Of a stretch of 39,633 nt of DNA, positions 16,321-24,825 are shown piece by piece. The translations under genes were made by a program, and so were the position numbers. The stretch spans positions 1 to 39,633 of the forward strand of contig NZ_CP020541.1 of assembly GCF_002080435.1 (NCBI RefSeq), read 5' to 3'. The stretch is from Sphingobium herbicidovorans (lineage in GTDB: Bacteria; Pseudomonadota; Alphaproteobacteria; Sphingomonadales; Sphingomonadaceae). The notes beneath the pieces were generated by a model. That model was not told the DNA's origin, did not search any database, and saw only the letters and a list, made by a program, of their open reading frames with translations. Every line of letters starts with the position of its first letter. Position 1 is the stretch's first letter.

Positions 16321-19300
16321 TCAGCTTTCCTGCGGCTGCACGCGGCCAGCGTGAGGCTCTTCTGCGTCGGGATCGTGCGGCTTGCTGTCGGTCTGTCCGT
16401 GCTTGAACAGGCGGGCGACGATCACGAAGAACATCGGCACGAAGAAGATTGCGAAGATCGTGGCAGAGAGCATGCCGCCCACCACCGCGCGGCCGATCGC
16501 GTTCTGGCCGCCCGCGCCCGCGCCGGTCGAGACCGCCAGTGGCAGCACGCCGAACACGAAGGCGAGCGAGGTCATCAGGATCGGGCGGAGACGCAGCCGG
16601 GCCGCCTCCATCGCCGCGTCGAAGGCGTTCATCCCCGACTGTACCCGCTCCTCGGCGAATTCGACGATCAGGATCGCGTTCTTGGCCGAGACGCCGATCG
16701 TGGTGATCAGGCTGACTTGCAGGTAGATGTCGTTGTTGAGGCCCGTCAGCATCGCGGCGAGGACCGCGCCGATCACGCCGAGCGGCACGACCAGCATGAC
16801 CGCGATCGGCACCGACCAGCTCTCATAGAGCGCCGCGAGGCACAGAAAGACGATGACCAGCGACAGGGCATAGACCATTGGTGCCTGGCCGCCGCTCAGG
16901 CGTTCCTCGTAAGACAGGCCGGTCCATTCCAGGCCAGTGCCCGGCGGCAGCTTGCCGTGCATCTCGGTGATGGCGTTCATCGCGTCGCCAGTGCTCAGGC
17001 CTTGGCCCGGCGCACCCTGCAGCTGCATGGCGGGCTTGCCGTTGTAGCGGCTCAGGATGACGGGCGCGGTCTTCCACGACAGGGTGGAGAAGGCCCTGAA
17101 CGGCGCCATCTCGCCGCTCGTGCCGCGCACGTAGAGATTCTCGATGCCTTCGGGTGAGGAGCGATAGGCCTCGTCTGCCTGGATGTACACGCGCTTGGTG
17201 CGGCCGCGGTCGAGGAAATCGTTGACGTAGGCGCTGCCCCAGGCGCTGGAAATCTCGCTGTTGATCGCGCCCAGGTCGAGGCCGAGGGCGCCGGCCTTGT
17301 CCTGATCGATGTCCACCGCGAGCTGCGGAGCGTCGTCGAGAGTGACCGGGCGGACCTGCGCGACGCGCTTGTCGCCCGCCGCCATGCCCAGGAGCTGGTT
17401 GCGCGCGCCGAGCAGCTTTTCGTGCCCCATGTTGGTGTTGTCCACCAGCCACAAGTCGAAGCCGGTCGCATTGCCGAGTTCCTGCACTGCGGGCGGCATG
17501 AGGGCGAAGATCGTGGCGTCGCGATACTTGGAGAACACGCCCATTGCGCGACCCACGAGGGCCTGGGCCTTGTTCTCGGAGCTGCTGCGGTCCTTCCAGT
17601 CCTTGAGCTTGATGAAGGCCAGGCCGGCGTTCTGGCCCTGGCCGTTGAAGGAGAAGCCGCTGACCGTGAAGACCGAATCGACGGCTGCCTTCTCGTCTTT
17701 TAGGAAGTGGTCGCGCACCACGTCCAGCGCCTTTTGCGTGCGCGGCAAGGTGCCGCCCGGAGGAGCCTGGACCAACGCGAACATTGTACCCTGGTCTTCC
17801 TCGGGGAGGAAGCCGCCGGGCAGACGCATGAAGATCAGACCCATGGCCGCCACGATCATCAGATAGACGAAGCCCGAGCGCTTCCAACTGTTGGCGGTGC
17901 GACGCACGCCGCCCTCGTACTTGCGGGTACCACGATCGAACTTGTCGTTGAACCAGCGGAAGAAGCGGGCGAGCGGGCCGTCCCCTTCGCTCTTGCCGGG
18001 ATCGTGGGGCTTGAGGATCGTGGCGCACAGCGCCGGGGTGAGGATCAGCGCGACCAGTACCGAAAGCGCCATCGACGAGACGATGGTGATCGAGAACTGG
18101 CGATAGATGACGCCGGTCGATCCGCCGAAGAAGGCCATCGGCAGGAACACGGCCGACAGCACCATGCCGATACCGATCAGTGCGCCGCTGATCTCGTCCA
18201 TCGATTTTCGCGCCGCTTCCTTTGGCGACAGATGTTCTTCCTGGATCAGGCGTTCGACATTTTCGACGACCACGATCGCGTCATCGACGAGCAAGCCGAT
18301 CGCCAGGACCATGCCGAACAGGGTCAGCGTGTTGATCGAGTACCCCAGCATCGACATCATGCCGAAGGTGCCGAGCAGCACGACCGGGACCGCGATGGTG
18401 GGAATGATCGTGGCGCGCCAGTTCTGCAGGAACAGGAACATGACGAGGAACACGAGCACGACCGCCTCGACCAGCGTGTGGATCACCTGCTCGACCGAAA
18501 GGCGGACGAACGGGGTCGTGTCGTAAGGGAAGGCGACCTTGACGTCCGAGGGGAAGCCCGTGGCGATTTTCTGCACTTCGGCTTTCACCGCGTCCACGGT
18601 GTCAAGCGCGTTGGCGCCTGATGCCAGCTTCACGCCGAAGCCCGATGCGGGCTTGCCGTTATACTGCGTATCGAAGCCGTAGATTTCGGCGCCGAGTTCC
18701 ACCCGAGCCACGTCGCGCAGGCGCACGACGGCCCCGCCTTCGGTGGTGCGCAGGCGGATGTTGCCGAACTGCTCAGGCGTCTGCAGGCGCGACTGGACCG
18801 AGACGGTTGCGTTGAGCTGCTGTTCCTTGGACGCCGGCAACTGACCGATCTGACCGGCTGAAACCTGCGCGTTCTGCGCGGAGACGGCAGTGCTGACGTC
18901 GGCGATGGTGAGATTGTAGCTGCGCAGCTTGAGCGGATCGACCCAGATACGCATCGAGTACTGGGTGCCGAATATCTGTAGTTCGCCCACGCCGTTGATG
19001 CGACTGACCGGATCCTGGATCTGGCTGACGATGTAGTCCGAAAGGTCGTTGGCGGTGTGAGTGCCGTCCTCGGAATAGATCGCGGTGATGAGCAGGAAGC
19101 TGGCCGCCGACTTGGCGACGGTCACGCCCTGGCGCTGGACTTCCTGCGGGAGCAGGGCGGTCGCGGCCTGGAGCTTGTTCTGGACCTGGACCTGGGCGAT
19201 GTCGGGATCGGTGCCCTGCTCGAAGGTAAGGGTGATCGTCACGCGCCCGGCAGACGAGGACTGCGCCGAGAAGTAGCGCAGGTTGTCGATGCCCTTGAGC

Positions 19301-19503
19301 TGCTGCTCGATGATCTGCGTGGTCGTGCGTTCGAGCGTCTCGGCGTCGGCGCCCGGATAAGTGGCGCTGATGGTGACTGTCGGTGGCGCGATCTCGGGGA
19401 ACTGCGAGATCGGCAGGCTGCGGATGGCAATCGCGCCGGCCATCATCAGGACGATGGCGATGACCCATGCGAAGATGGGCCTGTCGATGAAATAGCGGGA
19501 CAT
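16321..19503 (-). CDS. RND multidrug transporter, HAE1 family (AcrB/TtgB/MexB-like)
   Basis: A full-length 1060-residue proton-driven inner-membrane transporter. The start MSRYFIDRPIFAWVIAIVLM is the family N-terminus. The two large periplasmic loops and the transmembrane bundles are intact. The proton-relay Asp pair is in GLLVDDAIVVVENVERLI, and the second-half signatures include ISTT-type LITTIGVSAKNAILIVEF and RLRPILMTSLAF. It exports hydrophobic and amphiphilic compounds with the adaptor and channel. The gene is separated from the adaptor by six bases and abuts the channel gene, so the three form one operon. The C-terminal tail is short and charged. Confidence 0.97.
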   Translation of the reverse strand: MSRYFIDRPIFAWVIAIVLMMAGAIAIRSLPISQFPEIAPPTVTISATYPGADAETLERTTTQIIEQQLKGIDNLRYFSAQSSSAGRVTITLTFEQGTDPDIAQVQVQNKLQAATALLPQEVQRQGVTVAKSAASFLLITAIYSEDGTHTANDLSDYIVSQIQDPVSRINGVGELQIFGTQYSMRIWVDPLKLRSYNLTIADVSTAVSAQNAQVSAGQIGQLPASKEQQLNATVSVQSRLQTPEQFGNIRLRTTEGGAVVRLRDVARVELGAEIYGFDTQYNGKPASGFGVKLASGANALDTVDAVKAEVQKIATGFPSDVKVAFPYDTTPFVRLSVEQVIHTLVEAVVLVFLVMFLFLQNWRATIIPTIAVPVVLLGTFGMMSMLGYSINTLTLFGMVLAIGLLVDDAIVVVENVERLIQEEHLSPKEAARKSMDEISGALIGIGMVLSAVFLPMAFFGGSTGVIYRQFSITIVSSMALSVLVALILTPALCATILKPHDPGKSEGDGPLARFFRWFNDKFDRGTRKYEGGVRRTANSWKRSGFVYLMIVAAMGLIFMRLPGGFLPEEDQGTMFALVQAPPGGTLPRTQKALDVVRDHFLKDEKAAVDSVFTVSGFSFNGQGQNAGLAFIKLKDWKDRSSSENKAQALVGRAMGVFSKYRDATIFALMPPAVQELGNATGFDLWLVDNTNMGHEKLLGARNQLLGMAAGDKRVAQVRPVTLDDAPQLAVDIDQDKAGALGLDLGAINSEISSAWGSAYVNDFLDRGRTKRVYIQADEAYRSSPEGIENLYVRGTSGEMAPFRAFSTLSWKTAPVILSRYNGKPAMQLQGAPGQGLSTGDAMNAITEMHGKLPPGTGLEWTGLSYEERLSGGQAPMVYALSLVIVFLCLAALYESWSVPIAVMLVVPLGVIGAVLAAMLTGLNNDIYLQVSLITTIGVSAKNAILIVEFAEERVQSGMNAFDAAMEAARLRLRPILMTSLAFVFGVLPLAVSTGAGAGGQNAIGRAVVGGMLSATIFAIFFVPMFFVIVARLFKHGQTDSKPHDPDAEEPHAGRVQPQES

Positions 19504-19509
19504 GGTCGG

Positions 19510-20661
19510 TTACTGCCCCCGCTGCGCAGGTCGCTGACCGGATTGGTCACTTCCCTGCTGGGCCGGCACCGCCTTGACTGCGATGCCGGGCCGCAACATT
19601 TGCGCACCATCCACGATTATCTTCTCCCCCGGCTTCAGCCCGCTGGTGACGAGCCAGCTGGTTCCGATCGTGCGCGGCGCGGTGATCTTGCGCATCTCCA
19701 CCTTGTTTTCCGGACCGACGATGAGGACGGTAGGATTGCCCTTCTCGTCACGCGACACGGCGACCTGGGGCACGAGCAAACCGTTGCTCTTCGTGCCATC
19801 GACCAATTCGGCCCGTACGTACATTCCCGGAAGAAGCAGACCGCGCGGATTAGGGAACTGAGCGCGGATGATCTGGCTGCCAGTTGTGGGATCGACGGTG
19901 ACGTCAGTGAACTTGAGCACGCCCTTTTCCGGATAAGTGCTGCCGTCCTCCAGCTTGAGCTTCACCTGCGCCGCGCCACTACCGCGCGATATGTCACCGG
20001 AAAGCAATTGCTGGCGCAGGCGCAGCACATCGGCGCTCGACTGCTGGATGTCCACGAAGATCGGATCCAACCGCTGGATCGTGGTGAGCGGGTCGGTTTG
20101 CGAAGCGGAGACGAGCGCGCCGATGGTGTATGTCGAGCGACCGATGCGGCCGGAGATCGGTGCGCGGATCGTGGTGCGCGCCAGGTCGATTTGCGCCGAG
20201 CGCAGCATCGCCTGCTGCGCTGACACGTCAGCCTCGGCCTGCTGCGCGCTGGTGACTGCGTTCTCCGCCTCCTGGCGCGAGATCGCGTTTATCTTGACCA
20301 GATCATTGTAGCGGCGGGCCAGAGCGGCTGTGGATGCGATTGAGGATCTGGCCCGCACGAGTGCGGCGCGCGCGTTCGCGACCTGTGCCTCGTAGGGAGC
20401 GGGATCGATCTGGTAAAGTGCCTGTCCCGCGCGCACCTGATCGCCTTCGGTGAACAGACGCTTGAGAATCAGGCCGTTGACCTGCGGGCGCACGTCGGAA
20501 GCTTCGAAAGCGCTGGTTCTCCCCGGAAGCTCGCTGCTGAGCGTCACGGTCTGCTCGCGGACGGTAACCACCCCCACCTCCGGCGGGCCGGCGACCCCCT
20601 GCTGCCCTCCTCCACCGCATGCAGTAATAAGTAGCGCGATGAATGGAGTGCATTTTTTCAT
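19510..20661 (-). CDS. RND periplasmic adaptor (AcrA/TtgA/MexA-like)
   Basis: A 383-residue membrane-fusion protein with a lipoprotein signal (ALLITACGGGG, Cys15). It shows the barrel-sandwich motif (VRPQVNGLILKRLFTEGDQVRAGQALYQIDPAPYEA), the alpha-hairpin and the second half-motif (TTIRAPISGRIGRSTYTIGALV). The C-terminal membrane-proximal domain ends with KPGEKIIVDGAQMLRPG. It is the first gene of the pump operon. The divergent gap to a decayed TetR gene (20662-20759) contains the promoter and a palindromic operator candidate. Confidence 0.95.
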   Translation of the reverse strand: MKKCTPFIALLITACGGGGQQGVAGPPEVGVVTVREQTVTLSSELPGRTSAFEASDVRPQVNGLILKRLFTEGDQVRAGQALYQIDPAPYEAQVANARAALVRARSSIASTAALARRYNDLVKINAISRQEAENAVTSAQQAEADVSAQQAMLRSAQIDLARTTIRAPISGRIGRSTYTIGALVSASQTDPLTTIQRLDPIFVDIQQSSADVLRLRQQLLSGDISRGSGAAQVKLKLEDGSTYPEKGVLKFTDVTVDPTTGSQIIRAQFPNPRGLLLPGMYVRAELVDGTKSNGLLVPQVAVSRDEKGNPTVLIVGPENKVEMRKITAPRTIGTSWLVTSGLKPGEKIIVDGAQMLRPGIAVKAVPAQQGSDQSGQRPAQRGQ

Positions 20662-20695
20662 AGAGCTTGCCCGTTGACCAAGTTATCACGAGAGC

Positions 20696-20707
20696 GAATG
20701 ATCACTC
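20696..20707. promoter_or_regulatory. Palindromic operator candidate between the RND pump and the TetR pseudogene
   Basis: GAATGATCACTC is palindromic except for one pair and lies in the 98-base divergent gap. It resembles the outer arms of the palindrome before the other TetR gene (2297-2314), which suggests a TetR-type site. Confidence 0.45.
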
Positions 20708-20759
20708 ACGATCAGCGGCTCTTTATTGCGCCGCAGCATCGAATGCAAGCTAGGGAGGT

Positions 20760-21371
20760 ATGGTGGCAAAAACAATTCGGTCGCAAGAGTGCGGGGACCC
20801 CGCTCTGCGGCGCGGCGGCAGCATATATTGGCCACGACCCGCGATCTCTTCGTCAAACGCGGATTCCATCAGACCGGGATGGCCCAAATCGCCAGTTCAT
20901 CCGGCATCGCGGTGGGCAGATCTATCGGGACTTTGCCAACAAGGAGGCGATCATTGCGCCATCTGCGAAGCCGACCTTGCTGAATGGCTCGAGGAAGAGA
21001 CGCTGGAGACGGCGGTCGCGGTGGGGGATCGCGAAGGTATCCTCGCCTGGATCGAGCGAATCGGCATCGATGAGCCATCGCATGAAAATCGCCGCATGAT
21101 GTGCGAATTCGTGGCCACAGTGGGGTGTAACCCGATCATCGCCGAGATCAATCGCAAGGCGGATGTCCGGCTGCGCACCAGCCTGGGAGCGGCGCTGGCC
21201 TCTTTGGCGCCGGGCGCATCTCCACAGGACAGATCAACGGTGGTGGACTTCATCATCACCATGTCTGGGGAATGGTAGCGGGGCCGAGCTGTTTCCTTAC
21301 CGAGACCAAAAATCTTGCGCCACTACATGGCGTCGCTGTTCCGCCGGGAACTCGCCGCAATGTGCAATTGA
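20760..21371 (+). pseudogene. TetR-family regulator, multiply frameshifted, divergent from RND pump
   Basis: Read across frames, a full TetR protein is recognisable. The start MVAKTIRSQ is followed by the helix-turn-helix AARRQHILATTRDLFVKRGFHQTGMAQIASSSGIAVG, then QIYRDFANKEAIIA. The rest is AICEADLAEWLEEETLETAVAV to ITMSGEW, and after an in-frame TAG (21276-21278) RAVSLPRPKILRHYMASLFRRELAAMCN. Frame changes occur near 20785, 20914 and 20957, each explained by one missing base in a homopolymer. The position, divergent from the pump, is that of the classical local repressor. If the lesions are real, pump control rests on the other TetR. Confidence 0.85.
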
Positions 21372-21522
21372 GGACCTGCTCAGTGCGCGCGGACCAAGGC
21401 TGGCGCAGCTCGATTGGCATTTTGGTGAGCTGAAGGTCCCGGGCAGTGGACAATTGTTCAGCATCATATCATCTTCTCATTACAGGCCGAGGAATACGGT
21501 CGCTCCAGAGGATACCGGAAAG

Positions 21523-21783
21523 ATGATGAACAACGATAATGTGGCCCCCGGCGACAAGGCAATGATCCTGTTGCAAAGCCTGATCTGCTATTTGCGAGAA
21601 AAGAACGTCCTGTCGCGCGCCGACATCGAGGAACTGCGAGATCGCGTGGAGGCCCGGATGGCTACACCGGACAGCGGTCTGTCCTGCGCCACCGCGCTGG
21701 TCGCCGCCGTGAACGAGATGCGGGAACTGGATGACTATTGCGGCAAGAAGTATGGTGGCAAGCACCGGCGTCAGGTGAACTGA
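21523..21783 (+). CDS. Small protein of unknown function
   Basis: I do not recognise the family. From ATG 21523, behind a GGAAAG ribosome site, it is an 86-residue, mostly helical protein. It contains MILLQSLICYLREKNVLSRADIEELRDRVEARM and a basic C-terminus (CGKKYGGKHRRQVN). An ATG three bases later is an equal start. It has no signal peptide or membrane segment. It follows the TetR pseudogene on the same strand and could once have been co-transcribed. Confidence 0.6.
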   Translation: MMNNDNVAPGDKAMILLQSLICYLREKNVLSRADIEELRDRVEARMATPDSGLSCATALVAAVNEMRELDDYCGKKYGGKHRRQVN

Positions 21784-21815
21784 GGCGTCCATCGCTGCAT
21801 CGCAGGATTGTTTTA

Positions 21816-22043
21816 AAGCTCTCTCCTATGGGCCACGTCTCGACCCGCACGGCGGGGAAACGCGATCAGCAGCGCGGCGCTCTGCCGGGTGCGGGTATAG
21901 GTGACGTGATACTGCGGGGTCGGCTTCGGGCAAGCTCGCGGTAACCTGGCGCGTCTGTTCGTGGCCTCGATCGTCGCCAGATCGTGACAGGGCATGCCGG
22001 CATTGCCGGTGCTTTCGCCGTGGCGGATGAATATGGCCTTCAT
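21816..22043 (-). pseudogene. Histidine phosphatase (phosphoglycerate mutase-like) remnant
   Basis: The frame from ATG 22043 begins MKAIFIRHGESTGNAGMPCHDLATIE, which carries the RHGE catalytic motif of the histidine phosphatase superfamily. After about 26 residues the frame degenerates. Later pieces (TYTRTRQSAA, then VETWPIGESF in another frame) match the family order, so several indels and a truncation have destroyed it. Only about the first half of a typical gene remains. Confidence 0.7.
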
Positions 22044-22147
22044 GGCTTCCCCTTCATTGCTGGCGAGCGCTATCCAAGCGATATACAAAAGATAGCCAAA
22101 CAGTAGCGCTTCGCTTGCTTTTCTTGTGTTCGCCAGGAAGCGGCAGG

Positions 22148-22471
22148 CTATTCGAACAGTTCCGAATGCGTGCCGGCGCGCACGAAGTTCACCAGATTTC
22201 CCTCGATCGTGTAGATGAGCAGGAAGTCGCCGCCGATATGGCACTCGCGATGATCGCTCCAATCGCCTTTGAGGGCGTGGTCCAGCCATTCCGGGCCAAG
22301 CGGCGCGTCGTTGGCGATGAGGAGCATCATCGCTTCCTTGAGCTGCTTCATGTTGTAGCGCCCGCTGCGCGACAACCGCTCCCAATCCTTCGCGAACCGC
22401 TTTTCATAAGACGCCTCTCGGGGGAGCGAGGCGCGCTTACTGCTGGCGGGCTTCTTGGTCGAGGGCATCAA
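22148..22471 (-). CDS. YafQ-family toxin (RelE/ParE superfamily)
   Basis: A 107-residue toxin of the YafQ type, a ribosome-dependent mRNA endonuclease in characterised members. The family pattern is clear: RFAKDWERLSRSGRYNMKQLKEAMMLLIAND, PLGPEWLDHALKGDWSDHRECHIGGDFLLIYTIEGNLVNFVRAGTHSELF. The catalytic-region histidines and the C-terminal TGTHSDLF-like motif are present. It has a basic extension of about 20 residues at the start (TKKPASSKRASLPRE). The start overlaps the antitoxin gene by 35 bases. Confidence 0.9.
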   Translation of the reverse strand: MMPSTKKPASSKRASLPREASYEKRFAKDWERLSRSGRYNMKQLKEAMMLLIANDAPLGPEWLDHALKGDWSDHRECHIGGDFLLIYTIEGNLVNFVRAGTHSELFE

Positions 22472-22718
22472 AGACTTCCTGAGGATCGGTGAAACGGGCG
22501 CGGCGGGCCTTCATCGTGGCGCGAGAGGCTTCGATGGCTGCCCGTGTTTCGGCGTTCGGCACTTTCAGCTCGAACGGCAAGGCATGATCCTTCGCGACCC
22601 GGGTGAGCGTCATGCGGACCACATCGGATACGGTCAGCCCCAGTTCGGCCAGGACGGCGGCGGCTTCATCCTTCAATGTTTCGTCGATGCGCGCACGCAC
22701 GAAAGCGGTAGCGGCCAT
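22437..22718 (-). CDS. RelB/DinJ-family antitoxin
   Basis: A 93-residue antitoxin starting at ATG 22718 behind an AGGAGG site. The N-terminal ribbon-helix-helix is typical (FVRARIDETLKDEAAAVLAELGLTVSDVVRMTLTRVAKDHALPFEL), and the C-terminal helix (FTDPQEVFDALDQEARQQ) would mask the toxin. It is the upstream partner of the YafQ-type toxin and probably represses the pair through the palindrome at 22745-22764. Confidence 0.92.
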   Translation of the reverse strand: MAATAFVRARIDETLKDEAAAVLAELGLTVSDVVRMTLTRVAKDHALPFELKVPNAETRAAIEASRATMKARRARFTDPQEVFDALDQEARQQ

Positions 22719-22744
22719 AAGAACCTCCTGTGATCCGTGTTCGA

Positions 22745-22764
22745 TGTAGCTCAACTGAGCTACA
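22745..22764. promoter_or_regulatory. Perfect palindromic operator of the RelB/YafQ pair
   Basis: TGTAGCTCA-AC-TGAGCTACA is a perfect 9-bp inverted repeat with a 2-base spacer, 27 bases upstream of the antitoxin start. Confidence 0.7.
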
Positions 22765-23132
22765 ATTACAACCATTGTGCGCCTGCCGCTTGCGCGGCAC
22801 CGTGGCTCTAGTCGCTGCGCTCCCCAAGCCCGCACGCGGTCTTGGCCATTCGGTGACGATCCACATGGCGGGCGAGATCGCGTGCGCGGATCTCGGGGAC
22901 AAGGTGCCGGCGCTGGCCGGCATGTCGTTTGTTCAGTGGGGAGAGGACGTTCCGCCCCCCTCTCCCCAGCAACGGGAATAGACGGGCCGTGGCTCGCTCG
23001 GCTGGGCCTCGCTGCGCCCGCTCCACCCCGTCGATTCCCGCTGCCCCCTCTCTCGCCGGCGTTCTTGGGCGTCCGTGTTCCGGCCGATGGCATGGCCATC
23101 GCCGGACAGGCGATCTGAAGGGAATAGAGACG
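22765..23132. other. Stretch without a supported gene upstream of the SprT-like gene
   Basis: About 370 GC-rich bases. Open frames on both strands read as low-complexity or shadow translations, and none matches a family I know. It ends in a GATGGC-ATG-GCCATC hairpin just before the SprT-like gene. Confidence 0.45.
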
Positions 23133-23776
23133 ATGACCCACGACAACCGGGAAAGCTGGCTCAATCGGGTGGCGGCGGGCATGGCCCCGCTCTTTGAGGC
23201 GCTGGAAGCTCCCCTGCCCGACCGGGTGCGCGTGGCGATCGGCTTCACCAGCGCGGGAGCCAAGGGCAAGGCGATCGGCGAGTGCTGGGATAACCGGCTG
23301 AGCGCGGACGGCCATTTTGAAATCTTCATCCGTCCGGACCTTGCCCATGCGCCCGACGCCATGCCGGCACAGATCGCGGCCATCCTCGCGCATGAACTGG
23401 TCCATGCCGCTGTCGGCATCCCGGCAGGGCATGGGAAGGCGTTTAAACGGGTCGCGCTTGGGCTGGGGTTGGTCGGGCCGATGCGTGCCACCACGCCCGG
23501 CGATGCCTTCCTTGCCGCCATCGTGCCGATCCTCGATGTTGCTGGCCCCCTCCCCATGCCCGTCTCGATACGGACGGCGAGTCCACCGCGCCGAAGAAGC
23601 AGAAACCCCGGATGCTCAAATGCGAGTGCGTGACGTGCGGCTATACCGTCAGGACCGCGCGCAAATGGCTGGAAGAGGCTGGAGCGCCGCTTTGCCCGAT
23701 CGAGGACCATGGGGCCATGCGGCACGATCCGCTTGACGAGGATGACGATCCAGCGCCGGAGAGTGAGCGGCCTTAG
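23133..23776 (+). pseudogene. SprT-like zinc metalloprotease-domain protein, frameshifted
   Basis: The first frame from ATG 23133 carries a SprT-like domain with the zinc motif HELVH (His87, Glu88, His91) and a third ligand candidate in IPAGHGKAF. After VAGPLP the frame is lost at a C run (23552-23555). With one extra C the protein continues HARLDTDGESTAPKKQKPRM and a zinc-ribbon-like tail (CECVTCGY...CPIED), ending at TAG 23776. The corrected product is about 214 residues. As written, translation would stop at 23633 without the ribbon. It lies just upstream of parA, a common plasmid setting; its role there is not established. Confidence 0.8.
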
Positions 23777-23784
23777 AAATGTAT

Positions 23785-23795
23785 ATCACTGTGAT
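23785..23795. promoter_or_regulatory. Short palindrome upstream of parA
   Basis: ATCAC-T-GTGAT lies 50 bases before the parA start. It is a plausible operator or centromere half-site for the ribbon-helix-helix partner. Confidence 0.35.
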
Positions 23796-23845
23796 GGACA
23801 GATCATGCTGGTTCGATTAACGATAGCAGGCAGAGTGAGGGCACT

Positions 23846-24481
23846 ATGATATTGGTAGTCGGGAACACAAAGGGCGGCGTTGGCAAGACCACGCTCGCGG
23901 TCAACCTCGCGGTGGCCCGCGCGCTTGCCGGCCGCGACCTGTTGCTGGTGGACGGCGACGAGCAGGGAACCGCCCTCACCTTCACCCAGCTTCGCACCGA
24001 AGGTCTTGGCGAAGCCGGTTATACCGCCGTCGCCCTTACCGGCGCTGCGCTGCGCAGCCAGGTCCGCCAGCTCGCGCCCAAATATGACGATATTATCATC
24101 GACGTGGGTGGGCGCGACACCGGCTCGCTGCGCGCCGCGCTCACCGTGGCCGACACGTTGCTGGTGCCGGTGCAGCCACGCAGCTTCGATGTATGGGCGC
24201 TCGATCAGGTCGCGACGCTGGTGGCCGAGGCGCGCGAGATCAACGAGGGGCTGCGCGCCGTTGCGATCCTCAATGGCGCGGACCCGCAGGGCGGCGACAA
24301 TGAGGCGGCATTGCAGATGATCGGCGACATCGAGGGGATCGAGGTGCTGCCCACATCGATCGTGCGCCGCAAGGCGTTCCCGAACGCGGCGGCCGAGGGC
24401 AGGGGGGTGCTGGAGCAATCCCCGCGCGACGCCAAGGCAGTCGATGAGCTGACCGCGCTGATAGGTGCGGTATTTGTATAG
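23846..24481 (+). CDS. parA: ParA-family plasmid partition ATPase
   Basis: A 211-residue ParA of the small type Ib class without an N-terminal DNA-binding domain. It has the deviant Walker A (NTKGGVGKTT), a Walker A' region (LLLVDGDEQG) and a Walker B (YDDIIIDVGGRD). It moves plasmid copies over the nucleoid with a DNA-binding partner. The next gene, 25 bases downstream, encodes a ribbon-helix-helix protein that fits the ParG/ParB role. The neighbouring initiator and origin place it in the stability core. Confidence 0.94.
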   Translation: MILVVGNTKGGVGKTTLAVNLAVARALAGRDLLLVDGDEQGTALTFTQLRTEGLGEAGYTAVALTGAALRSQVRQLAPKYDDIIIDVGGRDTGSLRAALTVADTLLVPVQPRSFDVWALDQVATLVAEAREINEGLRAVAILNGADPQGGDNEAALQMIGDIEGIEVLPTSIVRRKAFPNAAAEGRGVLEQSPRDAKAVDELTALIGAVFV

Positions 24482-24506
24482 CATGATGATAGCGGAGTGA
24501 AGTGCG

Positions 24507-24773
24507 ATGGCTATCGCTCGTAAACCGAACAGCAATCCGAAGCCGCCCATTGATGACGATGCGGCGGACGCCTTCATTGCCGGGGCCGCGAAGCCGGCGA
24601 CGCCGCCGATCGCAGCGGCGGACGAGGATGGGCCGCGCAAGGCGCCGGTCATGCTGCGCTTCGACCGCGCCTTGCTGGCGAAGGTCGATAGCGCCGCGAA
24701 GCGGCGCGGCATCAGCCGCAGCGCATGGATTCAGTTCACCGTCAGCCGTGCGCTCGACGCCGGCGAAGGGTGA
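24507..24773 (+). CDS. Ribbon-helix-helix protein, probable ParB/ParG-type partition partner
   Basis: An 88-residue protein with a disordered, Pro/Ala/Asp-rich N-terminal half and a C-terminal ribbon-helix-helix (VMLRFDRALLAKVDSAAKRRGISRSAWIQFTVSRALDAG). This layout, a flexible tail plus RHH, is that of ParG-like proteins that bind the centromere, repress the operon and stimulate ParA. The assignment rests on fold and position, not on close similarity. Confidence 0.8.
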   Translation: MAIARKPNSNPKPPIDDDAADAFIAGAAKPATPPIAAADEDGPRKAPVMLRFDRALLAKVDSAAKRRGISRSAWIQFTVSRALDAGEG

Positions 24774-24804
24774 AGCGCAGCGGATCGTAGCACGGCGCGC
24801 CAAA

Positions 24805-24819
24805 GGTGAGTTTTGGGGT
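24805..24819. repeat. Outlying iteron copy (inverted) at the rep 3' side
   Basis: GGTGAGTTTTGGGGT is the exact reverse complement of the iteron core ACCCCAAAACTCACC, more than 900 bases from the main array. Confidence 0.85.
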
Positions 24820-24825
24820 AGGGGC

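Noticed and set aside
16351..17157. A 268-codon frame on the plus strand inside the RND gene
   Set aside because: It is antisense to the conserved transporter C-terminal half and has no family signature.
17707..18621. A 304-codon open frame antisense to the RND transporter
   Set aside because: Its translation is a low-complexity Asp/Arg/His/Gln string, typical of a mirror frame of membrane-protein codons.
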